Of a stretch of DNA of 64,000 nucleotides, positions 1 through 9,613 are shown piece after piece. The notes beneath the pieces were generated by a model, which was not told the origin of the DNA, searched no databases, and saw nothing but the letters and a program-made list of their open reading frames with translations. The position numbers and the translations under genes are program-made. Every line of letters begins with the position of its first letter. The first letter of the stretch is position 1. The stretch covers positions 1,302,001 through 1,366,000 of the forward strand of contig NZ_OZ241747.1 in the NCBI RefSeq assembly GCF_965201005.1, given 5' to 3'. The DNA comes from Mucilaginibacter_A sp965201005. Its GTDB lineage: Bacteria > Bacteroidota > Bacteroidia > Sphingobacteriales > Sphingobacteriaceae.

Positions 1-1355
1 TTTCTAAATGAAGGAGTGTGATTGGGTTTTGAATTAAGTGCAGCCAGCATTAATCCACTTATTATTATACAGAATCCTAAATATGTTGGCTGTGCCCAAT
101 TGCCTTGTGCTAAGGTTTGCAATCCAAAACTAAGTAGTAACCATGGTAATATATCATTAACAGAGAGTTTTCTGTAGCAGGCAAGTGCAATTTTAATTGC
201 TAATCCAATACGGATAAATATAACAGATAAGCCTAAAATTGGGCCAAGCTCGCCAACTTCTCTTCCCCATTCTCCTTCAGCAATTAAGAATGTTTTACTG
301 CCAGCCAAGAGCATACTACCTACGTTTGTTCCCATTCCTATTCCGTAACCCAAGATAGGCTGATCAACAGAACTGGTTAAAGACGAAATTGAACCACCAA
401 CAGCCCGGTTCCCTAATGTTCCCTGTAAACCTCCTTCGGTTCCACTTGCAGTAGTAAACCTAGAAACGAAAGCATCCGTTGCAGTGTTGAATAGACTAAG
501 TTGGCTTAATGCTATTAAAATTATTCCACCACCGATAATTGCAATTAGGAGTTTACCAACGTATTTTGGTTTTCTGGAAACTGCCAATACAAGAAATATT
601 AAAGTAACTCCAATTTGAAAAAATAAACCTCTGCTTATAGATAAAGGAATAGAAGCAAACAAACCCAATGTAGCACCCAGTAAAACTAATTTATTTATTT
701 TTTTTAAATCAAACCAAAAATAAAACACAAAACAAGCGGCGTAAGAAAAATAAGATGTGGTGCCTGTAGTAAATGAGAAAGTAGCAGGTGGACGAAAAAA
801 ACCATTAGCACCGCTATATCCTGCTCCAGCCATATCGCCACCAATCCCACGATTTACCCAGGCAGATTGTGGACTATAAAATTGTAGTGTTATCAATATG
901 GCCATTGGGATTGTTATCCATAGGGTCGCTATTCCAATTTTAATAACATCATCTCTATTAAATACTTGCCCGATTACAAATATTAAAGGAAAATGAAATA
1001 CAAGTATTCTGGCCCCATACAATGCAACAAACAAATTTCCATGTCCTAAAAATATTGCTATAAAAGTACTTATTATACCTATGATAATCATTCCGTTTAG
1101 GTATATGGATGCCGGAAATAATCCTCTCTGCCAGCATTTGATTACAAGCCATATTGCAACAGGATCACGTATGATTAGTAGAGGTGTTGCAAGGCTGGGT
1201 AAAAACCATTTACGTAAAGCACCTTCAAAGATTAGTAACAAAAAATATATCCAAATTCCTGTTTTCAGATCCTTATTGGCCTCAACTTTTTTAGTTGACG
1301 AATAAGGCTTATCGGAATCAGAAATTGTGTGATTTATGTTTTCAATATTGACCAT
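1..1355 (-). CDS. O-antigen polymerase/ligase-type membrane protein (C-terminus beyond window)
   Basis: Reading the minus strand from an ATG at 1355 gives an open frame of about 451 codons that runs off the left edge. The product is strongly hydrophobic with many predicted membrane spans (for example around the stretches LFVALYGARILVF and LVLLGATLGLFASIPL). A large polar loop follows in the second half, with EGGLQGTLGNRAVGG and then LGYGIGMGTN. This layout matches Wzy polymerases and O-antigen/teichuronic-type ligases, which act on undecaprenyl-linked glycans at the periplasmic face of the inner membrane. It is the most downstream gene seen of the minus-strand glycan cluster and is separated from the next upstream gene by a dispersed repeat element. 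Family assignment rests on topology, not on a diagnostic motif, so polymerase versus ligase cannot be decided. Confidence 0.7.
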   Translation of the reverse strand, partial: MVNIENINHTISDSDKPYSSTKKVEANKDLKTGIWIYFLLLIFEGALRKWFLPSLATPLLIIRDPVAIWLVIKCWQRGLFPASIYLNGMIIIGIISTFIAIFLGHGNLFVALYGARILVFHFPLIFVIGQVFNRDDVIKIGIATLWITIPMAILITLQFYSPQSAWVNRGIGGDMAGAGYSGANGFFRPPATFSFTTGTTSYFSYAACFVFYFWFDLKKINKLVLLGATLGLFASIPLSISRGLFFQIGVTLIFLVLAVSRKPKYVGKLLIAIIGGGIILIALSQLSLFNTATDAFVSRFTTASGTEGGLQGTLGNRAVGGSISSLTSSVDQPILGYGIGMGTNVGSMLLAGSKTFLIAEGEWGREVGELGPILGLSVIFIRIGLAIKIALACYRKLSVNDILPWLLLSFGLQTLAQGNWAQPTYLGFCIIISGLMLAALNSKPNHTPSFR

Positions 1356-1372
1356 AAGAATCTGCTAATTTT

Positions 1373-1552
1373 GAAGCCTGTTTAAATTTAGTTCAATTTA
1401 TTTTCTATGCTTTTTTACCGAACAAAAAACCAATGCTTCTTTTATCACCTAAAATATGGTGGAAGTTTTGAACAACCATCACCGCAAAAACAAAATTTAC
1501 AGGCATAAAAGAAGCATATAAATCTTTGTTTGCCGTAAATTTAAACAGCTTC
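1373..1552. repeat. Nested inverted-repeat element (12-mer pair inside outer arms)
   Basis: An outer arm GAAGCCTGTTTAAATTTA (1373-1390) pairs with TAAATTTAAACAGCTTC (1536-1552). Inside it, ATGCTTCTTTTA (1433-1444) pairs with TAAAAGAAGCAT (1506-1517). It fills most of the 211-base gap between two co-directional minus-strand genes. Confidence 0.85.
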
Positions 1553-1566
1553 TAAAGCATTAGCAA

Positions 1567-2820
1567 TTAACTATCGGATGTTTTTCCCCTTATAGCATCC
1601 ACTAATTCCTCACCATAAACACTCCATGGCCTTTTACTGGCACTACGCATGGCTTCACGGCCAACTTCTGCAATATGTTGCGGATGTGAAATCAATTCTT
1701 CTATTGCATTTTGCAGGGCAGTTGTAGAGCCGGCTTCTACCAGCCAGCCGTTTTTCCCATGCGTGATTAAATCCGGGCCTGCTGTACGATCTGTGGTTAT
1801 TACGGGCGTACCCTGCGACATGGCTTCTGTAATAACCAAACCAAATCCTTCAAACAAGGAAGGAAAAACCAATATATCGTGTTGGTGCATTAGTTTCAAT
1901 ACTTCATCATGCGGTAAACTTGGAATCCAGCGGTGTTTGGCTAAAGCTGCATCCAGGGCAGGGCAGGGCTGATCGCTAACTTTTTTCCCAACCACCGTAA
2001 GTTCTACATGCTTTTTAAGGTTTTCTACGGCAGCAAATAAATCGGCTATTCCTTTTCTTTGGGACAATCCGCCCACAAACAACAGTTTAAGCGGTTTTGT
2101 AACTGCTGCAGAAGTATAATTTCGATCAGCAGCAACAGGAGGAAAAGCATAAGGAACAACTACAATCGGTGCTAACTTCCCAGGATAATCTTTTAGAGTG
2201 CTTGCCGTAAACTGGCTGGCAACAAATATTTTGTCTGCTAAAAGAAGCTCTTCATCTTTTCGGGCCAGTTTAGTTTCAGAGTCACCAAAACTTAACAACG
2301 TTGGCCGCCATTCCGGCCAGCGTTCATATTCAAGTTCCAGCAAACGTTTTGCCGTACGCCAATAGCCAATCGGCAAATCGTACAGGCATTGCATATTCAG
2401 CATTTTGGCTTCTCTGAAAGAATGTAATGCCCCGTCTTCATAAGCATAAACTGCATCGGTGCCGGTTGATTGCATTGCTTTTAAACCGGCAGCCACGTGT
2501 TTGTCCAGGTTTCGATATACGCCATCTACACTAAAAATCCCGGTTTCCTGTTTAATTAAGTTTTTAAGACCTGCTTTTGATGCCGCAATTCTGCCCAATT
2601 CATAAAACGGCCACGCTTTGGTGAGTTTTTGCAGTTGCGGATTGTATTTGCGCCTGCTAAACTCTGCAAAAGCGTTATAAGTACTAAGTTTGTCAAAAAT
2701 GTTCCCCGGAAAAGTAGCAACAGTTGTCCTTAATCCGGAAAGCATGTTTGCTTCGTAAAGTCCGTTTGCAGCAGCTCTGAAAAATGCATTACCCGTTGGG
2801 TGGGCTATAACTACTTTCAT
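1567..2820 (-). CDS. Glycosyltransferase, GT4-type (GT-B fold)
   Basis: A 417-residue cytoplasmic glycosyltransferase. The C-terminal nucleotide-sugar-binding half carries GGLSQRKGI (about residue 250) and the GT4 signature EGFGLVITEAMSQG starting at about residue 324, with the first Glu of the E-x7-E motif at 324. The family retains the donor anomer and usually transfers hexoses to a lipid-linked oligosaccharide. The ATG at 2820 overlaps the stop codon of the upstream GT4 gene by four bases (ATGA), so the two are probably translationally coupled. Donor and acceptor cannot be read from the sequence. Confidence 0.9.
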   Translation of the reverse strand: MKVVIAHPTGNAFFRAAANGLYEANMLSGLRTTVATFPGNIFDKLSTYNAFAEFSRRKYNPQLQKLTKAWPFYELGRIAASKAGLKNLIKQETGIFSVDGVYRNLDKHVAAGLKAMQSTGTDAVYAYEDGALHSFREAKMLNMQCLYDLPIGYWRTAKRLLELEYERWPEWRPTLLSFGDSETKLARKDEELLLADKIFVASQFTASTLKDYPGKLAPIVVVPYAFPPVAADRNYTSAAVTKPLKLLFVGGLSQRKGIADLFAAVENLKKHVELTVVGKKVSDQPCPALDAALAKHRWIPSLPHDEVLKLMHQHDILVFPSLFEGFGLVITEAMSQGTPVITTDRTAGPDLITHGKNGWLVEAGSTTALQNAIEELISHPQHIAEVGREAMRSASKRPWSVYGEELVDAIRGKTSDS

Positions 2821-3890
2821 GGGTTTATTTTAGTTGATTTTGCAACAGCAGCTTCCACAACTTCTAAATACTTTTTTGACACAATATCCGGCTGGTGTTT
2901 ATGCAAATGTGCTGGTGCCGCACTCCGTAACTTTATCTCTAAATCAGGATGGGCAATCAGGTTAATCAATGCATCAACCAATGCATCCACGTCACCTCTT
3001 TTATAACTTATGCCTGCATTTCCAATTGCATCGGGCAAACCTCCGCCATCAGATACAACAGGCACACAGCCGCAAGCCATACCTTCTAAAACTACATTGC
3101 CAAAAGGTTCTTCCCACAAAGACGGAACCAGCATATACCGGTGCTGATTTAATAACCTGGCTAACTTTTCCCCGGAAACAGAACCGGTAAATGTTACCTG
3201 TTCCTGTAAACCAAGTTCTGATACCAGGTTTTCTAATTTCTGTTTTTGCGGGCCTTCACCAATAATAGTAAGTTCAGGTTTGATAGTTAAAAACTGATGT
3301 TGTGCTTCTTTTATCAATAGTTTTTTAAAAGCTATTATGGCTTGATCAACACCTTTGTTTGGCACTAAACGGCCTAAAAATACAAATGCTTTTGTTTTGG
3401 TGATTTCCGGGATCACTCTGAAAACTTCTGCATTATACGGATTGCCAATAACAATTGCCGGTTTAAAACTGTGCTTCCTGATGGCATCGCTAACAGCTAT
3501 AACTTTACTTGCTTTTTTAAACCATAAAAATTTAATCCGGTCCTGGATCCCGATTTTGCCATGAAGCCCAATGGTATTATCAATCCTTGAAACCCAGGTG
3601 TTGAGTGCGATTACATACGGATGGTTAAAAAATAAGTTCGGCCAGGCCAAACGCAGACAAGGGTTATTTTCAAAAACCAAATCTGCCCACTTATGCGCTT
3701 TAAACAAAGTGAAAACAGAAGGGTTGCGGATGATATTGAAGGGATAAATATTAGGGCTGGGGTCTGGCGTCCACGTCAGTACCTGAATTTCATGCCCAGC
3801 TGCAAAGAAAGCCCTTGATAAAATATCAGAATTAGCTTCTATGCCACCAATAAATGGGTAAAAATTATGGGATAAAAAAAGTATTTTCAA
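2817..3890 (-). CDS. Glycosyltransferase, GT4-type (GT-B fold)
   Basis: A 357-residue GT4 enzyme. The N-terminal Rossmann-like domain has the acceptor-side glycine motif GGIE at residues 15-18, typical of this family. The C-terminal domain has FLGRLVPNKGVDQAI and the signature EEPFGNVVLEGMACG starting near residue 260. It probably adds one sugar to the growing lipid-linked repeat unit at the inner face of the cytoplasmic membrane. It overlaps the next GT4 gene by four bases and follows the gene at 3964-5076 after about 73 bases. A one-mismatch copy of the dispersed 12-mer lies inside it at 3302-3313 (GTGCTTCTTTTA). Confidence 0.9.
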   Translation of the reverse strand: MKILFLSHNFYPFIGGIEANSDILSRAFFAAGHEIQVLTWTPDPSPNIYPFNIIRNPSVFTLFKAHKWADLVFENNPCLRLAWPNLFFNHPYVIALNTWVSRIDNTIGLHGKIGIQDRIKFLWFKKASKVIAVSDAIRKHSFKPAIVIGNPYNAEVFRVIPEITKTKAFVFLGRLVPNKGVDQAIIAFKKLLIKEAQHQFLTIKPELTIIGEGPQKQKLENLVSELGLQEQVTFTGSVSGEKLARLLNQHRYMLVPSLWEEPFGNVVLEGMACGCVPVVSDGGGLPDAIGNAGISYKRGDVDALVDALINLIAHPDLEIKLRSAAPAHLHKHQPDIVSKKYLEVVEAAVAKSTKINP

Positions 3891-3963
3891 GAAATTAATT
3901 ACAAATACTGAATTTAATTATTCGGCAAAAATAATACTAATTCATCAGCAAGGCTTGGTTAAT

Positions 3964-5076
3964 TTACATTTTAACAGGATTATACAGGGAAATGTATTTT
4001 TTAGTGATGGTTTCCCAGCTCAAAACTTCTTTGTAAAACCGGGCTGCATTTTGGCTGATGGTATTGCTTAAAGTAACATTGGCAGATAGTTTTATTATGG
4101 AATCCGCCCAGTCATCCGCAGAGAAAGGGTTGTTTACAAAAAATATATTATGCTGGTGTTGAAGGAAAGTCTCATCCGTCATATCGCCTTTGGAGGTAAC
4201 AACCGGCAAACCCCAGTTTAATGCAGCTGCCAGCGTGCCGTTTTTTAAAGATGCGCCGCCTCTGCCTTTAAGATCGATTTTTTCCATGTGTGCAAAAATC
4301 GTGAGCTGGTCAAAAACCTGTTGTATTTCTTGGGCAGATAACGTCCCGGTCAGAAAAAGCCTTTTGTTCTGATAAAAATTGTGCTTTTCCCAAACCGGAT
4401 TGTTGGCCTTGTTCTGTTTGCCGATGAGATATACAACGCCCGTGCTTTTCTCTAAAATTTTATCGATCACTTCGGCAAAAAAACCATCAACCCGATTGGC
4501 AAAACAACCAATAACTAATTGGTTGCTGTTGGAAGTTTGTACGGTCTTCCTGGTAAAATTACTTGAAATCGGAAGTAGATTAAACTTAAAAGGAATTAAT
4601 TGTTTGGCATTAAAACGCGTTGATGTTGTGCGTACCGAGGAGATGGCCGTTAAGAAATATGCGATTGACAATTGTAAGAAACTGACGGCAATCTTTTTAG
4701 GATTGGCAATGTACAATCGGGTTGCAACTTCATGGAACATGATTGAAACTTTGTATCCTTTGAATTTTAAAATCCCGAAAATGTAAATTAAATATAAAGG
4801 TATGCCGATTTTGCTGAACGAATATGGCTCATATTGGATAATAATTGCATTAACTTCCTGCACCGGTTTTAAGCAATTTAACCAGGCTTTGATGCTTTTT
4901 TTATCGGCTATTTTTATGCAATTTATTTTATTGTCCGAAGATTTGTTGTCAGAAAAAGTTATGATCTGGTTATCAAAATTGTTTTCTTCTAAATTTCGGT
5001 GCAGGTAATCACTGTAATCTCCGATACCACAAATATCAGGCGGAAAATTAGGCGTTAAAAGGTAAGTGGTTTTCAT
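3964..5076 (-). CDS. Glycosyltransferase, GT4-like (GT-B fold)
   Basis: A 370-residue protein beginning MKTTYLLTPNFPPDICGIGDY, the glycine-rich N-terminal loop common in GT-B transferases. The C-terminal half has YLIGKQNKAN, FLTGTLSAQEIQQVF and KNGTLAAALNWGLPVVTS, which occupy the positions of the GT4 donor-binding motifs. The E-x7-E signature is degenerate, so this is a more divergent member than its two downstream neighbours. It likely acts in the same cytoplasmic assembly line. Codirectional with the genes on both sides, with a dispersed repeat just upstream at 5151-5245. Confidence 0.8.
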   Translation of the reverse strand: MKTTYLLTPNFPPDICGIGDYSDYLHRNLEENNFDNQIITFSDNKSSDNKINCIKIADKKSIKAWLNCLKPVQEVNAIIIQYEPYSFSKIGIPLYLIYIFGILKFKGYKVSIMFHEVATRLYIANPKKIAVSFLQLSIAYFLTAISSVRTTSTRFNAKQLIPFKFNLLPISSNFTRKTVQTSNSNQLVIGCFANRVDGFFAEVIDKILEKSTGVVYLIGKQNKANNPVWEKHNFYQNKRLFLTGTLSAQEIQQVFDQLTIFAHMEKIDLKGRGGASLKNGTLAAALNWGLPVVTSKGDMTDETFLQHQHNIFFVNNPFSADDWADSIIKLSANVTLSNTISQNAARFYKEVLSWETITKKYISLYNPVKM

Positions 5077-5150
5077 CTGGTTTTATTGCCCGATCGTGTT
5101 TTTTTAGCTAAAGCTGAGAACTTGTTTAAACTTATGTTACTCAATTTCCA

Positions 5151-5245
5151 ATGCTTCTTTTATGCCGGTAAATTTGGATTTTATAATTGTTGCTGATGGG
5201 TAAGTTTTTAAAGAAACACTAAGTTTTAGGTGATAAAAGAAGCAT
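5151..5245. repeat. Inverted pair of the dispersed 12-mer
   Basis: Exact ATGCTTCTTTTA at 5151-5162 and exact TAAAAGAAGCAT at 5234-5245, in the gap between two minus-strand glycosyltransferase genes. A weak outer arm (GAGAACTTGTTTAAA, 5116-5130) lies upstream; its partner is degraded. Confidence 0.85.
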
Positions 5246-5286
5246 ACAAAAACCTTTAAAATTTAATTAAATACTAAAGTTAGTAA

Positions 5287-6294
5287 TCAAACAGTAGCTT
5301 TAATATTACTGACACTGTTGTGATGCTGTGTTTTTTTAATCAGCTTTAAAACAGTTAAAGGTACTAAACGATTGATAACGTGATATTTGCTGATTAACTT
5401 TAAGCCTGGTTTTAAATTGAAAAAAACTTTTATGGCGTAGTTGTAAATATCATTCACAGATTTGCTGTTGGAAATTTCCTTGAAAGCAATTTGCCGGGTT
5501 GCATCCTGCAGCTGATAGATTTTTACCAAATAATCATCAAAATTATTTTCTATCAAATATTTCAAAACAGCAGCAGACGACCGGAGCAGTCGTTCATCTT
5601 TTTTAATCTGGTTTTCTTTTAATGCTGCATAAACAGAAAAATTATCTTTATGCATCCGCCACACAGACAGAGGTTCATCTAAGAAATAGCTTTTCCCTAA
5701 AGGCAATACCGCAAGCAGTAAAAATTCATCTATGTACATATCAACTGCATCCGGTATTACAATCGTTTTTAAAGCTGATGCTTTTGCGGCGTAAGTTGTA
5801 CCACCGCCAAAAAACATATTACTGCTGTAAAAACGGTGCAGAAGCCATTTCCCGTGCAAGGGTTTTCCTAAAATATCTTTCGGGAGTTTTTCTGTTACCA
5901 GTAAATTTTTGTTTTGGTACAATACTTTTGCGGCAGTTCCAACATGCACAATTTCGTCATCATTTTCAAAAACTTTAACGTATGCTGCAATTTTATCTTT
6001 AAAAAAGTAATCATCGGCATCCAAGTTAAAAATGTATTTGCCGGTACATTTTTTTATGGCATTAAAAGTAGCATTGGCTTTTCCTTTGTTCTCCTGATAA
6101 AAGTACTTTATCGTATTTTGATCGATCAGTTTTTTTAAAGTATCATGCGTCCTGTCAGTAGAACCATCATCTACCACAATAATTTCAATTTTATCCTGCG
6201 GATAAGTTTGCTCTAAAACACTGTTAATAGCTTCTAATATATAATTAGTGTAATTATAGGTAGGGATAATAACAGAAACCAACGGTGCAGGCAT
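5287..6294 (-). CDS. Glycosyltransferase family 2
   Basis: A 335-residue inverting GT-A transferase. The N-terminus has SVIIPTYN, then IIVVDDGSTD (Asp-Asp at 42-43) and the metal-binding motif LDADDYF (Asp92, Asp94, Asp95), followed by the acceptor-side WRMH region near the middle. The C-terminal 90 residues have no obvious transmembrane helix, so this is a soluble or peripheral cytoplasmic enzyme. It lies three bases downstream of the GT61-like gene, so the two are certainly co-transcribed. Substrate is unknown. Confidence 0.92.
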   Translation of the reverse strand: MPAPLVSVIIPTYNYTNYILEAINSVLEQTYPQDKIEIIVVDDGSTDRTHDTLKKLIDQNTIKYFYQENKGKANATFNAIKKCTGKYIFNLDADDYFFKDKIAAYVKVFENDDEIVHVGTAAKVLYQNKNLLVTEKLPKDILGKPLHGKWLLHRFYSSNMFFGGGTTYAAKASALKTIVIPDAVDMYIDEFLLLAVLPLGKSYFLDEPLSVWRMHKDNFSVYAALKENQIKKDERLLRSSAAVLKYLIENNFDDYLVKIYQLQDATRQIAFKEISNSKSVNDIYNYAIKVFFNLKPGLKLISKYHVINRLVPLTVLKLIKKTQHHNSVSNIKATV

Positions 6295-6297
6295 GTG

Positions 6298-7575
6298 TTA
6301 ATTGATTTCTTTTAAATTCATTTTCTCCAGCATCAATTGCATATCTGCAAAACTTATGTACATGTGTGTATCGGTTTCAATAACATTGTTGTTTTCATCA
6401 TAATATTTTTCTCCGAGTGCTGTATAAAGTAAAAAATAATCTAACCCAAAGCCGTTGGAAAGATCGTGAAATGCTTTTCTATAATGTATGTTGTGGGTAA
6501 CATGTCTGATTTCACAAACCTTTGTTCCCGGCCTACAAAAAATTATATTGGTAAGCTGCGAACCGTGGCAGGAAATAATATGTGTTGCATTTTTAAACAA
6601 GGCAATCTGTTCATCAGTTGATAAATCTTCATTGTGGACACATTCAAAACCATAGCGCTTCAAAAAAGCAACAATTTCATCTTCGTTTAAAACTTTTCGG
6701 GTTTTGACCCTTGATCTGCTTAGATAAATTTTTTGCGGGAAAGTTTTGGTTACAGTTTTGGGTCGGATAATACGATTAAGATAATCAATGTACCAGTTTC
6801 CTTTACGATTGTACCAGGACGAAAACACCAGTTCTTCACAGCGATAACTTTCCGTTTCATCAAACAAACGAACCTGTTTTTCGAGCGGAATACCTACGCG
6901 CGTGAAAAGGCTTGTTGCGCTTATGTCCTGATCCTGAATGATGAAATGATCTATTTTGTCAAAATCAAACCCTGCCAATTCTGCCAGATATAAAGCCGGT
7001 AAACCATCCTGCATTTTATGCCAGTATGCACCACCCCTAACAATGATAGATCTGCCTTTCAAGGTTTTACATTTTGGCAAAAACAAAGCCCCAAAAGCCG
7101 GGTGAGACTTCCGTTCATCACCGTAAACATTAGAAACCGGTGCCAGTAAATAATTGTCTTCTGTTAACGTAAAAAAATATTTGCTATAAACCCTGACGTT
7201 TGGCATCGAGTACACATACTCTGTTCTGTCTATGCAGTAGGAAACAACTTCTGCGCCGGGCACAGCTTTTCCAATCGTATATTCAGGGTCTTTAATTGTT
7301 ATTTCATCTTCAAAAAAATGCCAGTAAAAATAGCTTAAGCCCTTTGCTTTTTTACTATCAACATATCGGTCAATTTCTGCAAAAGTCAGCAATGCATCTT
7401 TTGGCCCGCCAATATTATTTGAATTTAATTTAAAATGATGAATTACCTGTGTGTTCAGTAATTTTATAAGTGAAGATTTTATCCAATATAGTTTTAAAAG
7501 AATCGGCCTAAACTTGTTCTTGACAAAATTTGAATTAAATTCTTTTTTAAGAGGAAACTTTATCACCAATCTCAA
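6298..7575 (-). CDS. Glycosyltransferase family 61 (DUF563-type)
   Basis: A 425-residue protein with the GT61 core. IYLSRSRVKTRKVLNEDEI is followed by ECVHNEDLSTDEQI, then the catalytic-region motif ATHIISCHGSQLTNIIF and the downstream PGTKVCEI. GT61 enzymes transfer pentoses or GlcNAc-type residues in eukaryotes and varied sugars in bacterial capsules. The listed start is a TTG at 7575; a GTG nine bases inside is an alternative, and I see no better upstream ATG. The N-terminal 70 residues are poorly conserved-looking. It sits directly upstream of a GT2 gene with a three-base gap. Confidence 0.82.
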   Translation of the reverse strand: MRLVIKFPLKKEFNSNFVKNKFRPILLKLYWIKSSLIKLLNTQVIHHFKLNSNNIGGPKDALLTFAEIDRYVDSKKAKGLSYFYWHFFEDEITIKDPEYTIGKAVPGAEVVSYCIDRTEYVYSMPNVRVYSKYFFTLTEDNYLLAPVSNVYGDERKSHPAFGALFLPKCKTLKGRSIIVRGGAYWHKMQDGLPALYLAELAGFDFDKIDHFIIQDQDISATSLFTRVGIPLEKQVRLFDETESYRCEELVFSSWYNRKGNWYIDYLNRIIRPKTVTKTFPQKIYLSRSRVKTRKVLNEDEIVAFLKRYGFECVHNEDLSTDEQIALFKNATHIISCHGSQLTNIIFCRPGTKVCEIRHVTHNIHYRKAFHDLSNGFGLDYFLLYTALGEKYYDENNNVIETDTHMYISFADMQLMLEKMNLKEIN

Positions 7576-7709
7576 TCGTTTTCTACTGTTATCTGGTTTT
7601 TGATCTGCCTACGAACAATTTTACTAAAAGGTTTATGTAAAAATTTCTTTATGCGGAATTGTGCAAAAATATTATTTTAATCTATAAATATTATAAAATT
7701 TAGTAATGT

Positions 7710-8546
7710 TTAATGCTTGAAAATTAAAGTATATAAAGAAAAATATAATTGCAAAGCATCATACATTAATTTTTCGGCAAAACCTCTAAACCTAAAGTGA
7801 ACGGAATTTTTAAAAGTATTTTTGATGAGCGAGTTGTAAAATGCCACTAAATAATACCGACTGTTGATCTCTTGCTTTTTTTCCGGATGTTTTTTTAAAA
7901 AATAAAGTGTTGATTTAAACCTGTTTAAGGTAACTTTCCACATATTTTTCTGGATGCGCCAAGGATGGATGACGTAAGCATTTTTTAAGAATACTTTGGC
8001 TATGAGCAACTTGTTTAAACGATAATTTAATTCTACATCTTCCATTGCGGCAAAAGGAAAATGTTCATCAAAACCATCTAAAGTATTCAAAAAAAGGTTT
8101 TTACTAATCATGAAATTGCATGACCACAAAAAACCTCCCGTTTCATTAACCGGGGATTCTTCTGCAAAACTGCGCTGTTCCCGATCAGCTTTGATACAAC
8201 CTTCAAAGACCCTGATTTCTTTATTCTTCAAAAGTCCGTCTTGATAATTCTTAAGCAGATTTTTGTCTGGTAAACAATCATCGTCTATAAAAATTAACCA
8301 TTCGCCATTTGCCTGTTTGGCAGCGTAATTTCTGTTTGCCGCTGGTCCGCGTTGTGGCCCGGCAATCCATTTGACCCAATTAAAATTAGCTTGTACAAAT
8401 GGTTTAGCCGAATGTTGCCTGCTGTCATCAGTAACAATTACTTCATAACTGTTTTCATCAAATTCCTGAAAAAATGGCGTGAGGCATTCTAAACATTTGC
8501 CTAATAAATCGTTACGGTTATAAGTTGGGATTATGACTGAAAACAA
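7710..8546 (-). CDS. Glycosyltransferase family 2
   Basis: A 278-residue GT2 enzyme. It begins FSVIIPTYNRNDLL and continues with EVIVTDDSRQ (nucleotide-binding Asp40-Asp41). The metal-binding IDDDCLP is at residues 88-94, and ED-x-E-LNYRL, the catalytic-base segment, lies in the second half. The assigned start is a TTG at 8546. The gap upstream to the next gene holds a nested repeat element. It probably adds one sugar in the same glycan pathway. Confidence 0.9.
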   Translation of the reverse strand: MFSVIIPTYNRNDLLGKCLECLTPFFQEFDENSYEVIVTDDSRQHSAKPFVQANFNWVKWIAGPQRGPAANRNYAAKQANGEWLIFIDDDCLPDKNLLKNYQDGLLKNKEIRVFEGCIKADREQRSFAEESPVNETGGFLWSCNFMISKNLFLNTLDGFDEHFPFAAMEDVELNYRLNKLLIAKVFLKNAYVIHPWRIQKNMWKVTLNRFKSTLYFLKKHPEKKQEINSRYYLVAFYNSLIKNTFKNSVHFRFRGFAEKLMYDALQLYFSLYTLIFKH

Positions 8547-8593
8547 AGTAGAAGTAAAATAGATTTTTAAATATAGATTAACCCTAATGTTTA

Positions 8594-8745
8594 AGAAGCT
8601 GTTTAGATCTGATGAAAATTATTGTTATGCTTCTTTTATCACCTAAAATATGGTGGAAGTTTTGATCAACCATCACCTTAAAACAAAATTCACAGGCATA
8701 AAAGAGGCATCTAAATTTTGTTTGCTGTAGATTTAAATAGTTTCT
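8594..8745. repeat. Nested inverted-repeat element
   Basis: Outer arms AGAAGCTGTTTAGAT (8594-8608) and ATTTAAATAGTTTCT (8731-8745) enclose an exact ATGCTTCTTTTA (8627-8638) and a one-mismatch TAAAAGAGGCAT (8699-8710). The right end just overlaps the stop codon of the minus-strand gene at 8744. Confidence 0.8.
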
Positions 8746-9613
8746 AAGCATTTAATATTTCTTTATCAATTAAATCAAGTATTTTTTCATCAATATTTGT
8801 ATCAAATTTTCTGGCAAAAGGTGTAGTTTGCTTCTTTAACAATTCTAAATCTTTTGATTTCCATATAACTGGGTTTGGGGCATTATAATCTGCATATGTG
8901 GTTTGTAGATTTATTGTATTTTCTGCAAAATGTGAATTCAAAAGCAAAGTCTGAAAATACATTTCATCAGAACTTATGGTAAATTTATAAAAGTTATTGA
9001 AGGTTGTATTCGAATTATATTTTTCTACAAAGTATTTAGCAATATTTAAAGGTAAGATGAACCACACCCTACCCACAAACGGAACAAATCCTTTTAAAAA
9101 ATTTCTTTTTGGTAGAATTTTTGTTAAAATTCTCGGAATTATTGGAACTTTTTTATAATCAAAAACGCCTGTTTTATTGTATTTAAAATAATCTGCAAAG
9201 TAATATCTGTTAGTTCTATTTGGTAAAGTCTTATTCAAACTACCCGTTTCATATTCAATTAAAGCCTTACCGTTGTAGTTATTCAAATACTGTTTTAAAC
9301 TATTATTACTCATAATTGGATAATCCTGCCCACTTATAAATACAATAGTTTCTGTTTCATTTTCAACTGCAAGTTTTAATAATTCTATTGTAGCTTTAAC
9401 AGTATTAAATCCTCCCCAATTAGTTTTATATCTTTTAGTTGTAAAATATAAGTTAGAGTATTTTGAAAGTTCATTTTTAAAAGGATATATATCTGTGTTT
9501 AAATCAACATGGATTACAAAAAGTGAATCTTCATAATTTAATCTGCTTATCAATCTGGAAACTTGTAGTGGATTTTTGTGTGCAAGAATTATATAAGCAA
9601 CTTTCATAGCCAT
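8744..9613 (-). CDS. Core-2/I-branching N-acetylglucosaminyltransferase-like (GT14)
   Basis: A 289-residue protein with the hallmarks of bacterial GT14 beta-GlcNAc/Xyl transferases. These are AYIILAHKNPLQ at the N-terminus, FVIHVDLNTD, TNWGGFNTVKATIELL and FISGQDYPI (residues 92-100), with a later SSDEMYFQTL. Family members usually make beta-linked branches. Two in-frame ATGs (MAM) begin the gene; the first overlaps the stop of the upstream GT4 gene by one base. The gene is clearly more AT-rich than its neighbours, which is consistent with separate acquisition. Stop codon lies at the edge of a repeat element. Confidence 0.85.
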   Translation of the reverse strand: MAMKVAYIILAHKNPLQVSRLISRLNYEDSLFVIHVDLNTDIYPFKNELSKYSNLYFTTKRYKTNWGGFNTVKATIELLKLAVENETETIVFISGQDYPIMSNNSLKQYLNNYNGKALIEYETGSLNKTLPNRTNRYYFADYFKYNKTGVFDYKKVPIIPRILTKILPKRNFLKGFVPFVGRVWFILPLNIAKYFVEKYNSNTTFNNFYKFTISSDEMYFQTLLLNSHFAENTINLQTTYADYNAPNPVIWKSKDLELLKKQTTPFARKFDTNIDEKILDLIDKEILNA